From Iris pallida (lineage: Eukaryota > Streptophyta > Magnoliopsida > Asparagales > Iridaceae), in NCBI GenBank assembly GCA_029216955.1, contig JANAVB010023996.1, positions 18,613,242-18,677,241 on the forward strand: 64,000 nucleotides of DNA. The letters run 5' to 3'. Each line of letters opens with the position of its first letter. The first letter of the stretch is position 1. Both the position numbers and the translations under genes were made by a program. Shown here piece after piece: positions 30,352 through 50,466 of this stretch. The notes beneath the pieces are model-generated. The model was given only the letters and a program-made list of their open reading frames with translations. It was not told the DNA's origin and did no database searches.

Positions 30352-31611
30352 AAGCTCGATCGCATCCACATCGACCGTGGCATTTCTCTTAGCATCATCC
30401 TTAGGAGTTTACTCCAAGCTTTAGGGATCCCGATGCATCGACTAACTGCGTCAAATACTACAATCTGCGGCTTCAGCGCTAGGAAGAGTGAACCTCTGGG
30501 CAAGATTCGCCTGAAATGCCAAATAGGTGATCTCTAGACTGAAGTAACTTGCTACGTCATTGCCGCAGACATAAACTACAATATGCTATTAGGACGACCA
30601 TGGATTGATGAATATATGATCATGCCCTCTACTCTCCATCAATGCATGAAGTATGTGGCCAGTGACGGGACTATTAAGATCGAGTCCACTAACATCGATC
30701 CCTTTCGAGGACTCGAAAGATACTATACAGATGCTGATCTGTATAAATCAGTCCTATGGGACGACGACGCCAATGATGCCGACAACGAAGCAGAGAGCGC
30801 AGCTATCGCTGATGAACCGTTGAAGGTTCAATTAAAGAGGAAACCTCCCAAGTCATCTACTCCCCTTGTCATCAAGCTCTGAGGCAAAGCTTCGGCTCGA
30901 TCATACTCAACAATGTCAGAAGCTTTCCTGGAGCCCGTGCAAATAAGACTTCTCCGGAGGGCTCCAAAGCCAACTCTGAGGTCATACGAACCTCCGACTG
31001 CAGTGCCCTTAGCTGTCAAGCTGAAGGGGAAACGTCCTCCACCTTCCTCCGAGACAGCCCTCGTGCTCACGGTTGAAGAGTTGGAAAACTACGTATGTGC
31101 CAATACCGAGGTACACACTCTAGATGATGTAATCCCTCGAGATAAAATTTCGTATTTCATTAATAGGAAGTTGTCTTTGAATTACTTTTATGTGCATTAG
31201 AATACTAGGTATTTCTTAGACAATGCTCTATATATATTGCAAACATAAGTGAAAACCGCTAACGTCGCAAGCCGAGTTGTCCCATCCCAAGCCTCCTACT
31301 TCTTGATTCCAGCATGGAAGAAGTAGGAGGAACCCATCATCTTCGGCCGATTGAAGCATCCGCAGCGACTGGCTCTGGCAGAACCAGAACTCGATAACGG
31401 CAAGATACAACTCTACAGTTACACTACTCAAGCCAAACACCTAATCCAGAAAATGGGTTACGACCTGAGAAGTGACAGGGGACTGAACTATGGCAAAAGC
31501 CGACGTCTTCCCTTACTACTTCGTACCCCGAAGGCAAATCCTAAAATTACTACCAACGTACTCACTGGGGTTGGGTTACGTTACGCCCACAACAACTTCG
31601 AAAAGCTCTGA
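30352..31611 (+). pseudogene. Tat2 protease and linker
   Basis: It starts immediately after LTR B with KLDRIHIDRGISLSIIL, where Tat1 has the DPGSS active site; here Pro is Arg and the first Ser is Ile. YNMLLGRPWIDEY follows. In-frame stops are at 30535 (TAG, probably from CAG) and near 30880. The linker (VQIRLLRRAPKP, FINRKLSLNYF) runs on in the same frame to a stop at 31198. After a shift, GYDLRSDRGLNYGKSRRLPL matches the Tat1 segment before RT. Confidence 0.72.
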
Positions 31612-33369
31612 GCCGGAGGTCCTGATGCATCCACATTCCTCCGAATCCTCAACCTGGGACTTCGATACTAGTATTGGTAAGGCCTTCAAAAAGATATTGT
31701 CTATCAATATGGTCTCCGTAGATCTCCCAGTCGAGGATAAAGACCAAATACTTGAATTCTTCGAAGATGAACCCTGGGCTCAATGTTTCGAATCCCAATG
31801 GAAATGGCGATTCGAACAATGCGAACCTGCCACTGAAGATGAAGTCGTCCAAGTCGAAATAAAAGAAGAGGCTTCCCCAAAACCCATATTCATTAACAAA
31901 AGCTTGACGGAAGAAGACAAAGAATCTTTGGTACAGCTTATCCGAGAGTACGTCAATGTCTTTGCTTGGAGCTACGAGGACGTGCCAGGTTTAGACCCCC
32001 AAGTCGCTATGCACCGTCTCAACATCCTACCCGACGCAAAGCCTGTTAAACAGCAACAGCAGCATTTTCGCTACAACATCTTGGATGCTATCGATGAAGA
32101 AGTCGACAACTCTTAGAGAGTGGCTTCATTCGCGAAGAACAACACACAGATTGGCTGGCCAACATTGTCCTAGTCACTAAGAAGAACGAGAAAATTTGGG
32201 TTTGTATAGACTTCAGGGATCTCAACTCAGCCTGCCCAAAAGACGAGTTTTCCCTCCTAATTACTGACGTGATGATCGACAACACTTATGGCTTCGAGCG
32301 TATGTCCTTTATGGATGGTTTCGTAGTCTACAACCAAATCAAGGTATTTTTCGAAGATGAGAAGCATACTTCATTTCAAACTCCGAAAGGGATATACTGT
32401 TACACAGTAATGCCCTTCGGGTTGAAGAATGCGCGACAAACATACCAACGAGCAATGAGCACCATATTCCACAAGCACCTCCGAAAGATGGTCGAATGTT
32501 ACATTTTTGACATTGCTGTCAAAAGCAAAAAGAAATCCAGACACTTGGACGACTTGAGAACAGTGTTTGACATAATGTGAATACATCAACTGAAGATGAA
32601 CCCAACCAAGTTATTTCTGGGAGTCTCTAGTGGCAAATTCTTGGACTTTATCATCACAGCCAAGGGTATTCATATTGACCCTGAGAAGACTAAGGCGATC
32701 TTGGACATGTCTCCTCCGAAGAACCTCCGTGAGCTCCAAGGCCTGCAAGGGCGCTTGGCATATATCAGAAGATTCATAGCAAATCTCTCTGGTAGATGTC
32801 AACCTTTCACCAAACTGATAAAGAAAGGGGTTTCTTTTGTTTGGACAGAAGAATGCCAGTGCGCGTTCGATGACATCAAGAAGTACCTTACCAGTCCTCC
32901 AGTACTAGTAGCACCAGTCGTGGGGAGACCCTTCCTACTATACATCCAAGCTATGGACCATTCTTTCAGTGCTTTGCTAGCCCAAAGAAGTAATGAAGGC
33001 CACGAACAGGCAATCTACTACCTTAGCAGGACCATGATTGGAGCCGAGCATCGGTATAATCTTGTGAAGGAGTGTCTTGCTCTGCTTTTTGCCATCCAGA
33101 AGATGCGCCATTATGTGGCCCGACAAATGATCCACGTCATCTTCCGGGTCAATCCCTTCACAATCCTCATGACCAAGGTAGGGGCCTTCAACTCACGGTT
33201 AGCCACATGGGCGATACATTTGACTCCTTACGACAAGGTGTTCGTCCGATAAAAGGTAGTCATGGGCCAAGCATTGGCCGACTTCTTAGCAGCACACCCC
33301 GTGCCAGAGACATGAAAGGTCTTTGACGACATCCCAAATGAAGCCTAGAGTCCAATGCCATCTCAGATA
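31612..33369 (+). pseudogene. Tat2 reverse transcriptase and RNase H, inactivated
   Basis: The frame from about 31612 (FDTSIGKAFKKILSINM, VFAWSYEDVPGLDP) is lost at 32116. RT continues in another frame with DFRDLNSACPKDEF, VMPFGLKN and ECYIFDIAVKS. The catalytic YxDD is thus YIFD: the first metal-binding Asp is gone. A TGA at 32578 precedes the thumb (MNPTKLFLGVSSGKF) and the RNase H (LYIQAMDHSFSALLAQ). Stops at 33250 and just beyond break the end. The solo LTR then interrupts it at 33370. Confidence 0.8.
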
Positions 33370-36757
<3,388 letters not shown>

Positions 36758-36762
36758 AGATA

Positions 36763-37290
36763 ACTCAGTTTGGCACATGTTCTTTGACGGTGCTTCAAGA
36801 ACAGGGCCCAAAGGTGAGATCATTGCAGAGGTCGGAGTGGTTCTCATAACTCATGACGGCTTGGTCATCCACCATGCATATTCTCTCATGGAGTCATGTA
36901 CCAATAACATCGCTGAGTATAACACCCTCATCATCGGACTCCAGCTCGCTAAACAGCTGGGTGTTGACTGCATCGAGACCTGTGGTGACTCGAAACTGAT
37001 TAACAACCAGGTTCGAGGATAATACGAAGTCCGGCATGAAGATCTGGTTCCATACCACAGGTAGCAATCGATATCATCTCTACCTTCATAGGGTTCTTTA
37101 TAAAATGTATATCTCGATTGCAGAACTTGGAGGCCGACACGCTAGCTGGCCTCGCTGCTTCTCTAGCAGCTCCTGTTGGAACCCATTATACCGTCACGGT
37201 AATGGGCCGAGAGCTAGTTTGCCCAAAGAACAATCTACATGCGTGTCTCAGCTACTCAGTACAAATGGATGCTAATGTTAACGTTCGGGA
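36763..37290 (+). pseudogene. Tat2 second RNase H
   Basis: MFFDGASRTGPKGEIIAEVG, NNIAEYNTLIIGLQLA and CGDSKLINNQ match the Tat1 archaeal-type RNase H. The frame stops at 37020 and shifts near 37075. The remainder (ADTLAGLAASLAAP, GRELVCPKNN) follows in another frame. Confidence 0.8.
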
Positions 37291-38541
37291 CTAGCGATTC
37301 CCGTCCATAGACTATGCAGTCTATGGGATCTTACCTGAAGACCTGAAAGAAGCTACTTCTGTAAAGAGACGTTCGCTCTGGTTCTTTTACGACACAGCTA
37401 CTAAATGTTGTACCATCACTCATACGATGGGCTCCTCTTACGATGTTTATCTGAAAAGAATCACGAAAAGCGCTCTGGGAAGCACACGATGGCACCTGTG
37501 GAGCCCTTCAGCCTGGTCCCAAGTTATAGGACCAACTGCATCGCCTGGGCTACTACTGGCCCACTAAGATGGCAGATGTCGTTGATTATGCAAAGAAGTG
37601 CCGGGTATATCATTTGCATACGGACTTCATCTACCGACCTTCGTAGTCCCTACACCCCACAGCAGCCGCCTGGCTATTTGAAGTATGGGGAATGGATATC
37701 ATCGGACCGATCAGTCCATCATCCTCTAAAGGGCACCGGTTCATACTCGCCATCATCGACTACTTTTATAAATGGACGAAAGCAGTACCTCTGGCCCAGG
37801 TGAAAACCTCGAACGTCATCGGCTTTGTCAAACATGATGTCATATACCGCTTCAGAGTGCCTAGAAGGATTATCCATGACAGTGGTCCACAGTTCGTGAG
37901 CCACACATTCCATCGGTTCTGTGATAACAATCGAATACAGAATGTGGCATGAACAGCTTAAAATCCTACAGCAAACGGGCTAGCCAAAGCATTTAACAAG
38001 ACTATCGTCAAATTACTTAAGAAAGTTGTTTCTTCTAATAAGTGCGACTGGAATGAGAAGCTCAGCGAATGTCTGTGGGCTTACCACACAACCTTCGAAC
38101 ACCCATGGCCAATATACCGTTCTCTCTTGTATATGGAAGCGAGACAGTGCTTTCCCTGGAGATCCAGATCCCATCTTTATGGGTAGCCGTCACCAACTAG
38201 CTGACCGACGAATATAATCAACACTAGCATCTACAAGAATTAGAGGCATTGGATAAAAAATGTTTGCCAGCTCAGCCAAATCGAGCTTTACCAAGCTCGA
38301 ATTTTTGGGGCCTTCTACAAAAAGGTATGGAAACGAGAATTCCAAGTGGGCGACCTCGTCTTATCAGTTCGAAGACCGATGGTGATGACTCACAAGATGG
38401 CTGGAAAGTTCGAGCACAAATAGAAATTACCGTTCGCCATAGAGGCGGTCTACTCCAATGGTGCCTACCGTCTGGCCAAACCAAATGACGACTTGCTAAT
38501 GAAGCCAATCAATAGCAAGTTCCTCAAGAAGTACTATGCCT
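37291..38541 (+). pseudogene. Tat2 integrase, inactivated
   Basis: TAG at 37292-37294 sits at the same aligned codon as TAG 10584 in Tat1. RFPSIDYAVYGILPED and RRSLWFFYD follow. TAG 37527-37529 (GPKL stop DQ) again matches TAG 10820 of Tat1. The core shows MDIIGPISPSSSKGHRF and IIHDSGPQF, but NGLAKAFNKT has Lys in place of the catalytic Glu. Zinc-binding cysteines are also lost (CRVYHLH). Further frameshifts lie at about 37600 and 38095. The C-terminus ends near KPINSKFLKKYYA. Confidence 0.8.
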
Positions 38542-39049
38542 GAGGTTCAAACTAGCACAGGCACCCACACCCTTTGGGCATTCCTGTATTCCATTAAAAG
38601 AATTCATCCCTTCTACAATCACCTCCAGTAGACAAGACACTTCACGTCCATACTACCTTTGAATTATTTTTCTACACCCTAAATGAAGTTTGCGTCTACC
38701 ACGTCCATATTACCTCTGATTAGTCGTCTCTTCTATAACAACCTTGTGTTGTCATAAACTATTTAGAAAATATTTTACGTCCATACTACCTCTGAATTGT
38801 TATTCTACATCCTACCGAAAATAGTGCCTACCATGTCCATATTATCTCTAAATAGACATTCCTTCCATGACGACCCCCGCGGTTGTCATAATTATCTATA
38901 GAACCTTTCACGTTCATATCACCTCTGAGTCGTTCTATACACCCGTAGAGTCTATCATTGCCATGTCCATATAACCTCTGACTAAGGAAAGTTCTACCAC
39001 CAAAAAATTCTGTGTTTACCATGTCCATATCATCAATGATTAAACACCC
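38542..39049 (+). repeat. Tat2 3' spacer with CCATATTACCTCTGA repeats
   Basis: At least seven variants of CACGTCCATATTACCTCTGA lie between 38640 and 39040, interrupted by short unrelated stretches. This parallels the Tat1 spacer. There is no gene. LTR C begins at 39050. Confidence 0.8.
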
Positions 39050-43841
<4,792 letters not shown>

Positions 43842-43865
43842 AGCTTTCCTCCTTAGAAAATTTTG
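43842..43865 (-). other. Polypurine tract of element E
   Basis: On the minus strand TCTAAGGAGGAAAGCT runs up to the LTR start. It is preceded by TTTCGAGGACAAAATTT, a word typical of the Del/Tekay 3' end. Confidence 0.8.
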
Positions 43866-46800
43866 TCCTCGAAATTTAAAAAGAGTTGGGTTAGAAATTA
43901 CCTCAGGTCTCAAACAAATACGGGTACTTCTCCCGCATCTCATCCTCTCATTCCCAGGTAGACTCGCCTGGAGAATCATGCCTCCACATTACTCGAACTA
44001 TCGGAGTCATCGAGGTCCTGGTCTTCTTCTCGCCTCGGTCTAAAATCGCCACTGGCTTCTCAGGCATAGCGAGGCTCGGTCCAATCTCCAGCTCTGAGTG
44101 GTCTAAGATGTGATTCACATCAGGAACGTAACCTCTGAGCTGCGAGACGTGGAAAACGTTGTGCACGCCCTCTAGATTAGCTGGTAGAGCTAACCTATAC
44201 GCCACTTCTCCAATCCGGCTCAGAACTTCAAATGGTCCAATGTACCTGGGACTCAGCTTCCCAGCTCTGCCAAATCTGATTGTACCTCTGGTAAGAGAAA
44301 TCTTCACAAAGACTTTATCTCCTTCTTCAAACTCCAGTGGTCGACGACTGCTGTCTGCCCAATGCTTCTGTCTGTTCTGGGCAATTTTGAGCTTGTCTCT
44401 GATTAGCTTCACCTTTTCTGCTACGTCGGTCACCATCTCTGGGCCCAGCAGTACTCTTTCTCCTACGTCGTCCCAGGCCAATGTTGTACGGCAACGATGT
44501 CCATACAGAGCCTCAAATGGAGTCATACCAATGCTGGCTTGGTAACTGTTATTATAAGAAAACTCTACCAAGTGCAAATGGTCTTTCCACGATCCTCCGA
44601 ACTCCAAGTCACACGATCTCAGCATATCCTCTAGTGTCTGAATCGTCCTCTCTGATTGACCATCTGTCTGGGGGTGATAGGCAGTGCTGAACTTCAACTG
44701 TGTCCCCAGGCTGTCATGCAAACTTTTTCAAAAGTGAGAGGTAAAACGAGTGTCTCAATCAGATACAATGCTTACCGGTACTCCATGAATCCGGTAGATG
44801 TGTCGCATGTATAATGCTGCCAACTTCTCTGTGGATAAACCAACCTTGAAGGGAATAAAGTGAGCTGACTTGGTTAGTCGGTCCACTATAACCCAGATGG
44901 CATCCTTTCCTCCTTGGGAACGAGACAAACCTGACACGAAGTCCATTGTGATGTGCTCCCACTTCCACTCCGAAATGTCCAGCGGTTGTAGAAGTCCTGC
45001 GGGTCTCTGTCTACTGGCCTTCACTTGTTGGCAAATCAAGCATCTGGCCATAAATCTGGACACATATTTCTTCATTCCATACTACCAAACAATAGTGCGC
45101 ATATCTCGATACATCTTATTAGCTCCAGGATGTATAGAATACTGCGACTGGTGCGCTTTCTTCATCAGCTCGTTCTTCAGTTTGCCAGATGGTACACAAA
45201 GCCTCGTACCATTTTTCAAAGCTCCATCGCTGGCGATTGAGAAACCTTCAAGTGTTCCCGCCAACACTTGATCACTCAGTTTGCAAAGTGCCTCGTCTTG
45301 AAACTGAGTCTCCTTGATCTTGTCTATCAGATACGAGCTCACTTGCAACTTTATCAGTACTGAATCATCATCCAGCTCCATCCTTCTATCTCCAGGCAAT
45401 ATGATCTCTAATCCAAGCTTCTCGATGTCCTCTAGCAGATGCCGCTCCTTGGTCAAGAACATCGCCACTGGGTATCGACTAAGTGCATCAGCGACCACAT
45501 TAGTCTTACCCGGGTGGTATTGCAGGTCGATGTCAAAGTCCTTCATTAGCTCTAACCATCTTCTTTGCCTCATGTTTAACTCTTTCTGAGTGAAAACATA
45601 CTTCAAACTTTTGTGATCTGTGTATATCTCCACTCTCTCTCCATACAGATAGTGCTTCCATAGCTTCAACGAAAAGATAACTGCCGCCAGCCCCAGATCA
45701 TGTGTGGGGTAATTCTTCTCATGAGTCCGTAATTGCCTAGATGCATAAGCAATCACTTTTCTATTCTATTGAAGAATACATCCCAGTCCTTTTCCAGAGG
45801 CATCACTGTAGATTGTGAAACCACCGGATCCTGCGGGTAGCGCAAGGATTGGTGCAGTGGTCAGCCTCTTCTTCAGCTCCTTGAATGCAGCCTGGCAATC
45901 TTCCGTCCAGATGAACTCTTCATTCTTTCGAGTCAGCTTCGTCATCGGTTCAGCAATTCTGGCAAAATCCTTCACAAACTTCCAGTAGTAGCCAGCCAAG
46001 CCCAAGAAACTTCTGATTTCAGCAACTGAGCTTGGGGTAGACCACTTCTCCACAGCAGCTATCTTCTTAGGATCCACCAAAATTCCTTCTCCTGTGACAA
46101 CATGGCCAAGAAAATCCACCTTGTCTAGAAAGAATTCACATTTGGATAGCTTACCATATAACTTCTCTTTCCTCAAAGTTCCCAAAACTTTCCTGAGGTG
46201 CTCCTCATGCTCCTCTTCAGTCTTCGAATAGATCAAAATGTCATCAATGAAGACAACAACAAATTGATCTAAGTATTCATGGAAAACCTTGTTCATAAGG
46301 TTCATGAATACAGCAGGAGCATTCGTCAGTCCAAACGGCATGACCAAGAATTCAAACTGCCCATACTTGGTATTGAATGTCGTTTTAGGAATATCTTCCT
46401 TTCTGACCTTGATCTAATGATAGCTAGATCTGAGGTCTATATTAGAAAACACCTTGGCTCCGCTCAATTGATCAAATAAATCATCGATTCGGGGCAGCGG
46501 GTACTTGTTCTTAATGGTGATATTGTTCAATACCCGGTAGTCGATGCACATCCTCACAGTTCCGTCCTTCTTGGGAACAAACAAGACAGGCGCTCCCCAA
46601 GGTGAAGCTCCGTCTCGAATGAATTCCAGAGCCTTCAGTTCATTGATCTGGTCCTTCATCTCCTTGGCCTCCTTCGGGTTGACTCTGTAGCATCCCTTAT
46701 AAATAGGGGAAGAGCCGGGGACTAGGTCAATGGTGAACTCTATGTCTCGGTCTGGGGGTAACCCAGAAAGACTATCAGGGAAAACATCCATAAATTCTGC

Positions 46801-47319
46801 TATGATAGGATGGGGAGGTCCGGATTCTTCAGTGATAGAGGTATAGGTAACACATTCCATCTCCTCCGGAGTTCGAGAGATTTCAAACTTCGGTTCTCCA
46901 GGTGGGCTGAAGACTACACATCCTCGATGACAATCTATCAGCGCATGCTGCTTACTCAACCAGTCCATCCCTAGGACTACATCATAGTTAGGTAAGGGCA
47001 TGACAAGCAAAGGTGCTATAAAGTTATGGCCAACTATGGTGATAGGGCAATTACAGGTCTCTGTGATGGGTAGGGGTCCTCCTCCAGTCATAACCCTACA
47101 GATCTTCTTACTAAAGCCAGTAACTATATAGTGTACAGATATGAATTTGGTAGATATGAAACTATGTGATGCTCCCGAATCAAATAAAACTAAGGCAGGG
47201 TAGGAATGCACATAGATAGAACCTGATATGACATCCGCTACAGGTTCCTGAGCTGGCTCTGTTTCCTCTGCTGTCAGGGCAAAAGCTTGCCCCGTCTTCT
47301 GTTGATGTTGCCCAAACTG
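43866..47319 (-). pseudogene. Element E protease-RT-RNase H-integrase-chromodomain
   Basis: This continues the gag frame without any frameshift. Order: protease ([25 protein letters not shown]), RT ([34 protein letters not shown]), RNase H ([34 protein letters not shown]), integrase with zinc-binding CLICQQVK, DDE region (ITMDFVSGL, then VSD, then DGQSERTIQTLE), and a chromodomain-like tail (VAILDRGEKKTR, VMWRHDSPGESTW). In-frame stops are at 46414-16 (TAG), 45766-68 (TAG), 45082-84 (TAG), 44755-57 (TGA), 44728-30 (TGA) and 43948-50 (TGA). Each is one C-to-T or G-to-A change from a plausible Gln, Trp or Arg codon. Catalytic motifs are otherwise intact. Confidence 0.9.
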
Positions 47320-48596
47320 TTATTGCTGAGTGGGCAGAGGTCCTTTCTGCGGAGTTGCTCCAGTCCGGTTAGTCGACAATGGGTAGTCCCTCACTTGATG
47401 GGTGGAAGACCCACAGACTAGGCAGTGCCCTAGCCTCTTCCTGCAGATGTTTGCCAGATGTCCCGGCCTCTTGCAAAAGTCGCAGACGGGGATCTGCCTC
47501 TGAGGCGCCTTGTCATTGTTTCTTGCCTGCTGGTAGGGAGGACAGTTGTTGTTGCTGTTGTTATTATTGTTGTTGGGCTTCTTCTGATTACCCTGGAAGT
47601 TGTTAGTTCCAGGATAATCTCTCTTCGAGCGGGCAGGTTGGCTCTTCTCTATGTCTTGAGCTCGCTCCAGGATCTTTTCATAAGTCTTAGCACCACCTGA
47701 GATCACATGGGTGCAGATTTCTTCTCTTAGTCCATATCTGAACCTTTCAGCACGATCGTCAGGATCAGCCACCAGGTTCTTGGCAAATCGGCTGAGCTGG
47801 CCGAATTCAGCAGCATACTCTCCTACAGTCATGTTGCCTAGCTTCAGGTTCTTGAATTGTCGCTCCATCTCCCGCAACTCTGAAGTTGGAAAGAACTTCC
47901 TCTGGAATAACCTCTTGAAGGTGTCCCAGTCAATCTGTCTATCCTGGAGTCGGGGTTCATTTCGATACCAGGTGCTTGCTACATTTTGCAGTTGGAGTCC
48001 CACTGCTTCGGCCTTGAGATCTTCTGGAAGTCGAGCTACGCTCAGGAGATGCTCCATACTGTCGAGCCATTCATCAGCATAGACGATTCTTTCGGTTCCT
48101 TTGAAGGGTCGAGGGTTCTGCTTCTTAAAACTCTCAATATCGCCCACCTTGGCAATATGATTCCCATTAATTAAATGGCCTTAATATTACATAAATTAAT
48201 CCTTAAATTTATGTTTACCTTGGCAGGTCTTGGTTCTTGTTGAACTGCTTCTCCTCTCTCTACTACAGCCATTGCCACGCTATGGGCATTCTCTATGCCT
48301 TCTCTCATAATGGCCGTCTGCTCGCGATGAGCTTCAGCTTGAGTTCTCTGAGCTTCTAGCACTCCTCTTAGCAGACCTATGAGGTCGGTGGGGTCCACAG
48401 GCACCGGTGGGGCAGCTGGAGTGGGCGAAACCACAGGGGGTTGCATCTCCATCCGAGAAGATGATGGATCCGTCGTTGTATTATGGGGACGGTCGGCCAG
48501 CTGCCGAGGTATAGGATTCGGACTTGATTGGGGAGGTGGGGTACGATCAGGTGTTGACATCCTATCGCCAGCAGGGTTGGTATTGTCAGTGGCCAT
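47320..48596 (-). pseudogene. Element E gag with a small intron
   Basis: Exon 1 is 48596-48219 (MATDNTNPAGDRMSTPD; proline-rich, then a helical region IGLLRGVLEAQRTQAEA). Exon 2 starts at 48147 (VGDIESFKKQNPRPFKG). The capsid (ADEWLDSMEHLLSV, FKRLFQRKFFP, MTVGEYAAEFGQLS) binds genomic RNA and forms particles. The first zinc knuckle CDFCKRPGHLANIC is intact. The second (CLVCGSSTHQVRDY) has Tyr for its last Cys. TAA at 47322-47320, probably from CAA, ends the open part before the protease. Exons join in phase across a 71-bp GT-AG gap. Confidence 0.85.
48148..48218 (-). other. Probable 71-bp intron in element E gag
   Basis: On the minus strand the donor is GCCAAG|GTAAAC and the acceptor TTGCCAAG|GTGGGC. 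Removal joins PAK to VGDIESF in frame. The word GCCAAGGT occurs at both borders, so the piece could instead be an insertion flanked by a short duplication. Confidence 0.6.
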
Positions 48597-48757
48597 TCTC
48601 TGGAAGGTTTAGGATATAAACATAAGCAAGGTAGCCTACCCGTCTATAATCAAGCAAAAATATTTAACATATATATATATCGGTCCTATGTTGTGGCAAT
48701 TTGATGTTCTAGTGTTCTAACTGTTTCCTAGGTTTTCCTAAGTTGTTGGTTGATCGA

Positions 48758-48782
48758 CCTGCATGGGCCACCACTAAAAACA
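48758..48782 (-). other. Leader and candidate primer-binding site of element E
   Basis: On the minus strand TTTTTAGTGGTGGCCCATGC follows the 5' LTR directly. Element F has nearly the same word after its 5' LTR (52584-52608). I could not match it to a particular tRNA. Confidence 0.55.
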
Positions 48783-49239
48783 TGTCACGACCCGGTCCCC
48801 AAATACTTGGGTCGAATCGGATCATGCCCAGCCTGCACCGTTGATGAGACGGCGGCAGTAAGCTGTAATCCATATGCAGGTGATCAACAACATTTGAAAC
48901 TAAGTTTGCCACAACATTTATTTAAACGATAATTTAAAACTTGTTCTGTTATAAGGATTCATAAACTAGAAATAACATAAAAACAACTAAACTCTCAAAC
49001 TAAAGTAGCATCTATGGAGACGCCACAACATCCTCCTCAGGTAGAAGTACCGCCGGGTACAAATCAGGATCATAGTAGCTATTGATCAGCATCTCCAGGT
49101 CATCAGTAGTACCTACGGGGCTCCAGTCAGGAAAGGAGCAAAGTACAATTTATGCTAATCTTGACAATTAATTTAACAATAAAATCATGCACTTTTAAAC
49201 AGTTTGAAGATGAACAGTTTTGAAATAATACAGTACAAT
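48783..49239 (-). repeat. 5' LTR of element E, inner part
   Basis: It matches 40874-41331 with a handful of differences and is cut at ACAAT by element F. Confidence 0.88.
49235..49239. repeat. Target-site duplication of element F, left copy
   Basis: ACAAT precedes the TGTGAGACTC start of F and is repeated at 57905-57909. Confidence 0.93.
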
Positions 49240-50347
49240 TGTGAGACTCGTCTCACAGTATCGGTATTTATATACGGATACGTATTTTGTAGTGTATTTC
49301 GTATTTTCTTGATTTTCGTAATGTTTTAAAATTTTCTAACTTATAGATTTTCTTCCTGGCCGGCATACCGCCAGTATACCGGAGTATACCGACGGCATAC
49401 CGTCTAGACAGATTTTCCACATTTTAGATATTTTTGATTTCAGATATTTTCATGAATAGTGTTTCCGATATTTTTGTGAATAGTGTTTTAGATATTTTGA
49501 TGAATAGTGTTTAGATATTTTCATGAATAGTGTAGATGCACCCTATTATCCATTGGATATTTGGTTTTGTTTCGATGGTTAGGATTGACTTAGATTTTCA
49601 CATGGATCACCATCCGACGGCTAAGATTAATTCCCCCTTCTATATATACCATTTCACTTTCTCTCTCCTCTCTCTTTTCATTCTTTTCACTCTCTCTTCA
49701 TTTCTTCTTCCCTTCTCTCCCTCTTGGAGCTTGCAAAGAGCTTGGCCTTGAGGCCTTGGGTGTGGTGTCTAACCCCCCTAGGAGGAGGAGTAGAAGATTA
49801 GGCTTGGAGCTTAACCTAGGCAAGTACATCTTGCCAAATCCATGAACCATATTGTTTTGTTGTCATTTTATTTTCCTTGGTAGTAAATGCTTAGAATTGC
49901 CTTAAACTCATTTTGTTAAATATGTTTTCCTTATGATTCTCGTATATATGCATGTTTCCAAAATTTGTTTAAGCAAGAGTTGTTTTTCTGTGAAAACCCG
50001 ATATTGACTTAGTAGAGAACTTGGTATCAAGAGTGATATTAGTGTTACCATTATGGATCTTGGTCATATATACATATATGAGGCCCTCACATAGTTTGTA
50101 TATCATGTATTTTGAGTTTGGTGGCAATCGGAACCCGTTTCGGTGTCCCGAGAACCTCTGTTTGGGAGTATTTTGAGGTATTGATCTATCAAATGTTTTG
50201 ATTTCTGAAAACTAATACTTCCATGTTGTAGGAAATTCAATTCTATTCAATTTTGACTTTTGAAAATCCGAATTTCGATTTAAAACGAAGTTTTTATGGC
50301 CGAAACAAGTTTTAGCAAAAATCTGAAATTTGTTGCTGTTTGAAAAA

Positions 50348-50466
50348 CCGGTATACCGCCGGTATGCCGCAGTATACCGCCGGTATGCCGTTTTTCGCAC
50401 CAGAAACCTTCTGTCTTTAGGCCGGTATACCGCCGGTATGCCGCAGTATACCGCCGGTATGCCGTT
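50348..50466. repeat. GGTATACCG / CGGTATGCCG palindromic cluster in LTR F
   Basis: Two blocks (50348-50393 and 50421-50466) repeat CCGGTATACCGCCGGTATGC. Each is built from the self-complementary CGGTATACCG and the near-palindrome CGGTATGCCG. A related, looser block is at 49359-49403. The same cluster in the 3' LTR is at 55668-55785. Confidence 0.9.
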
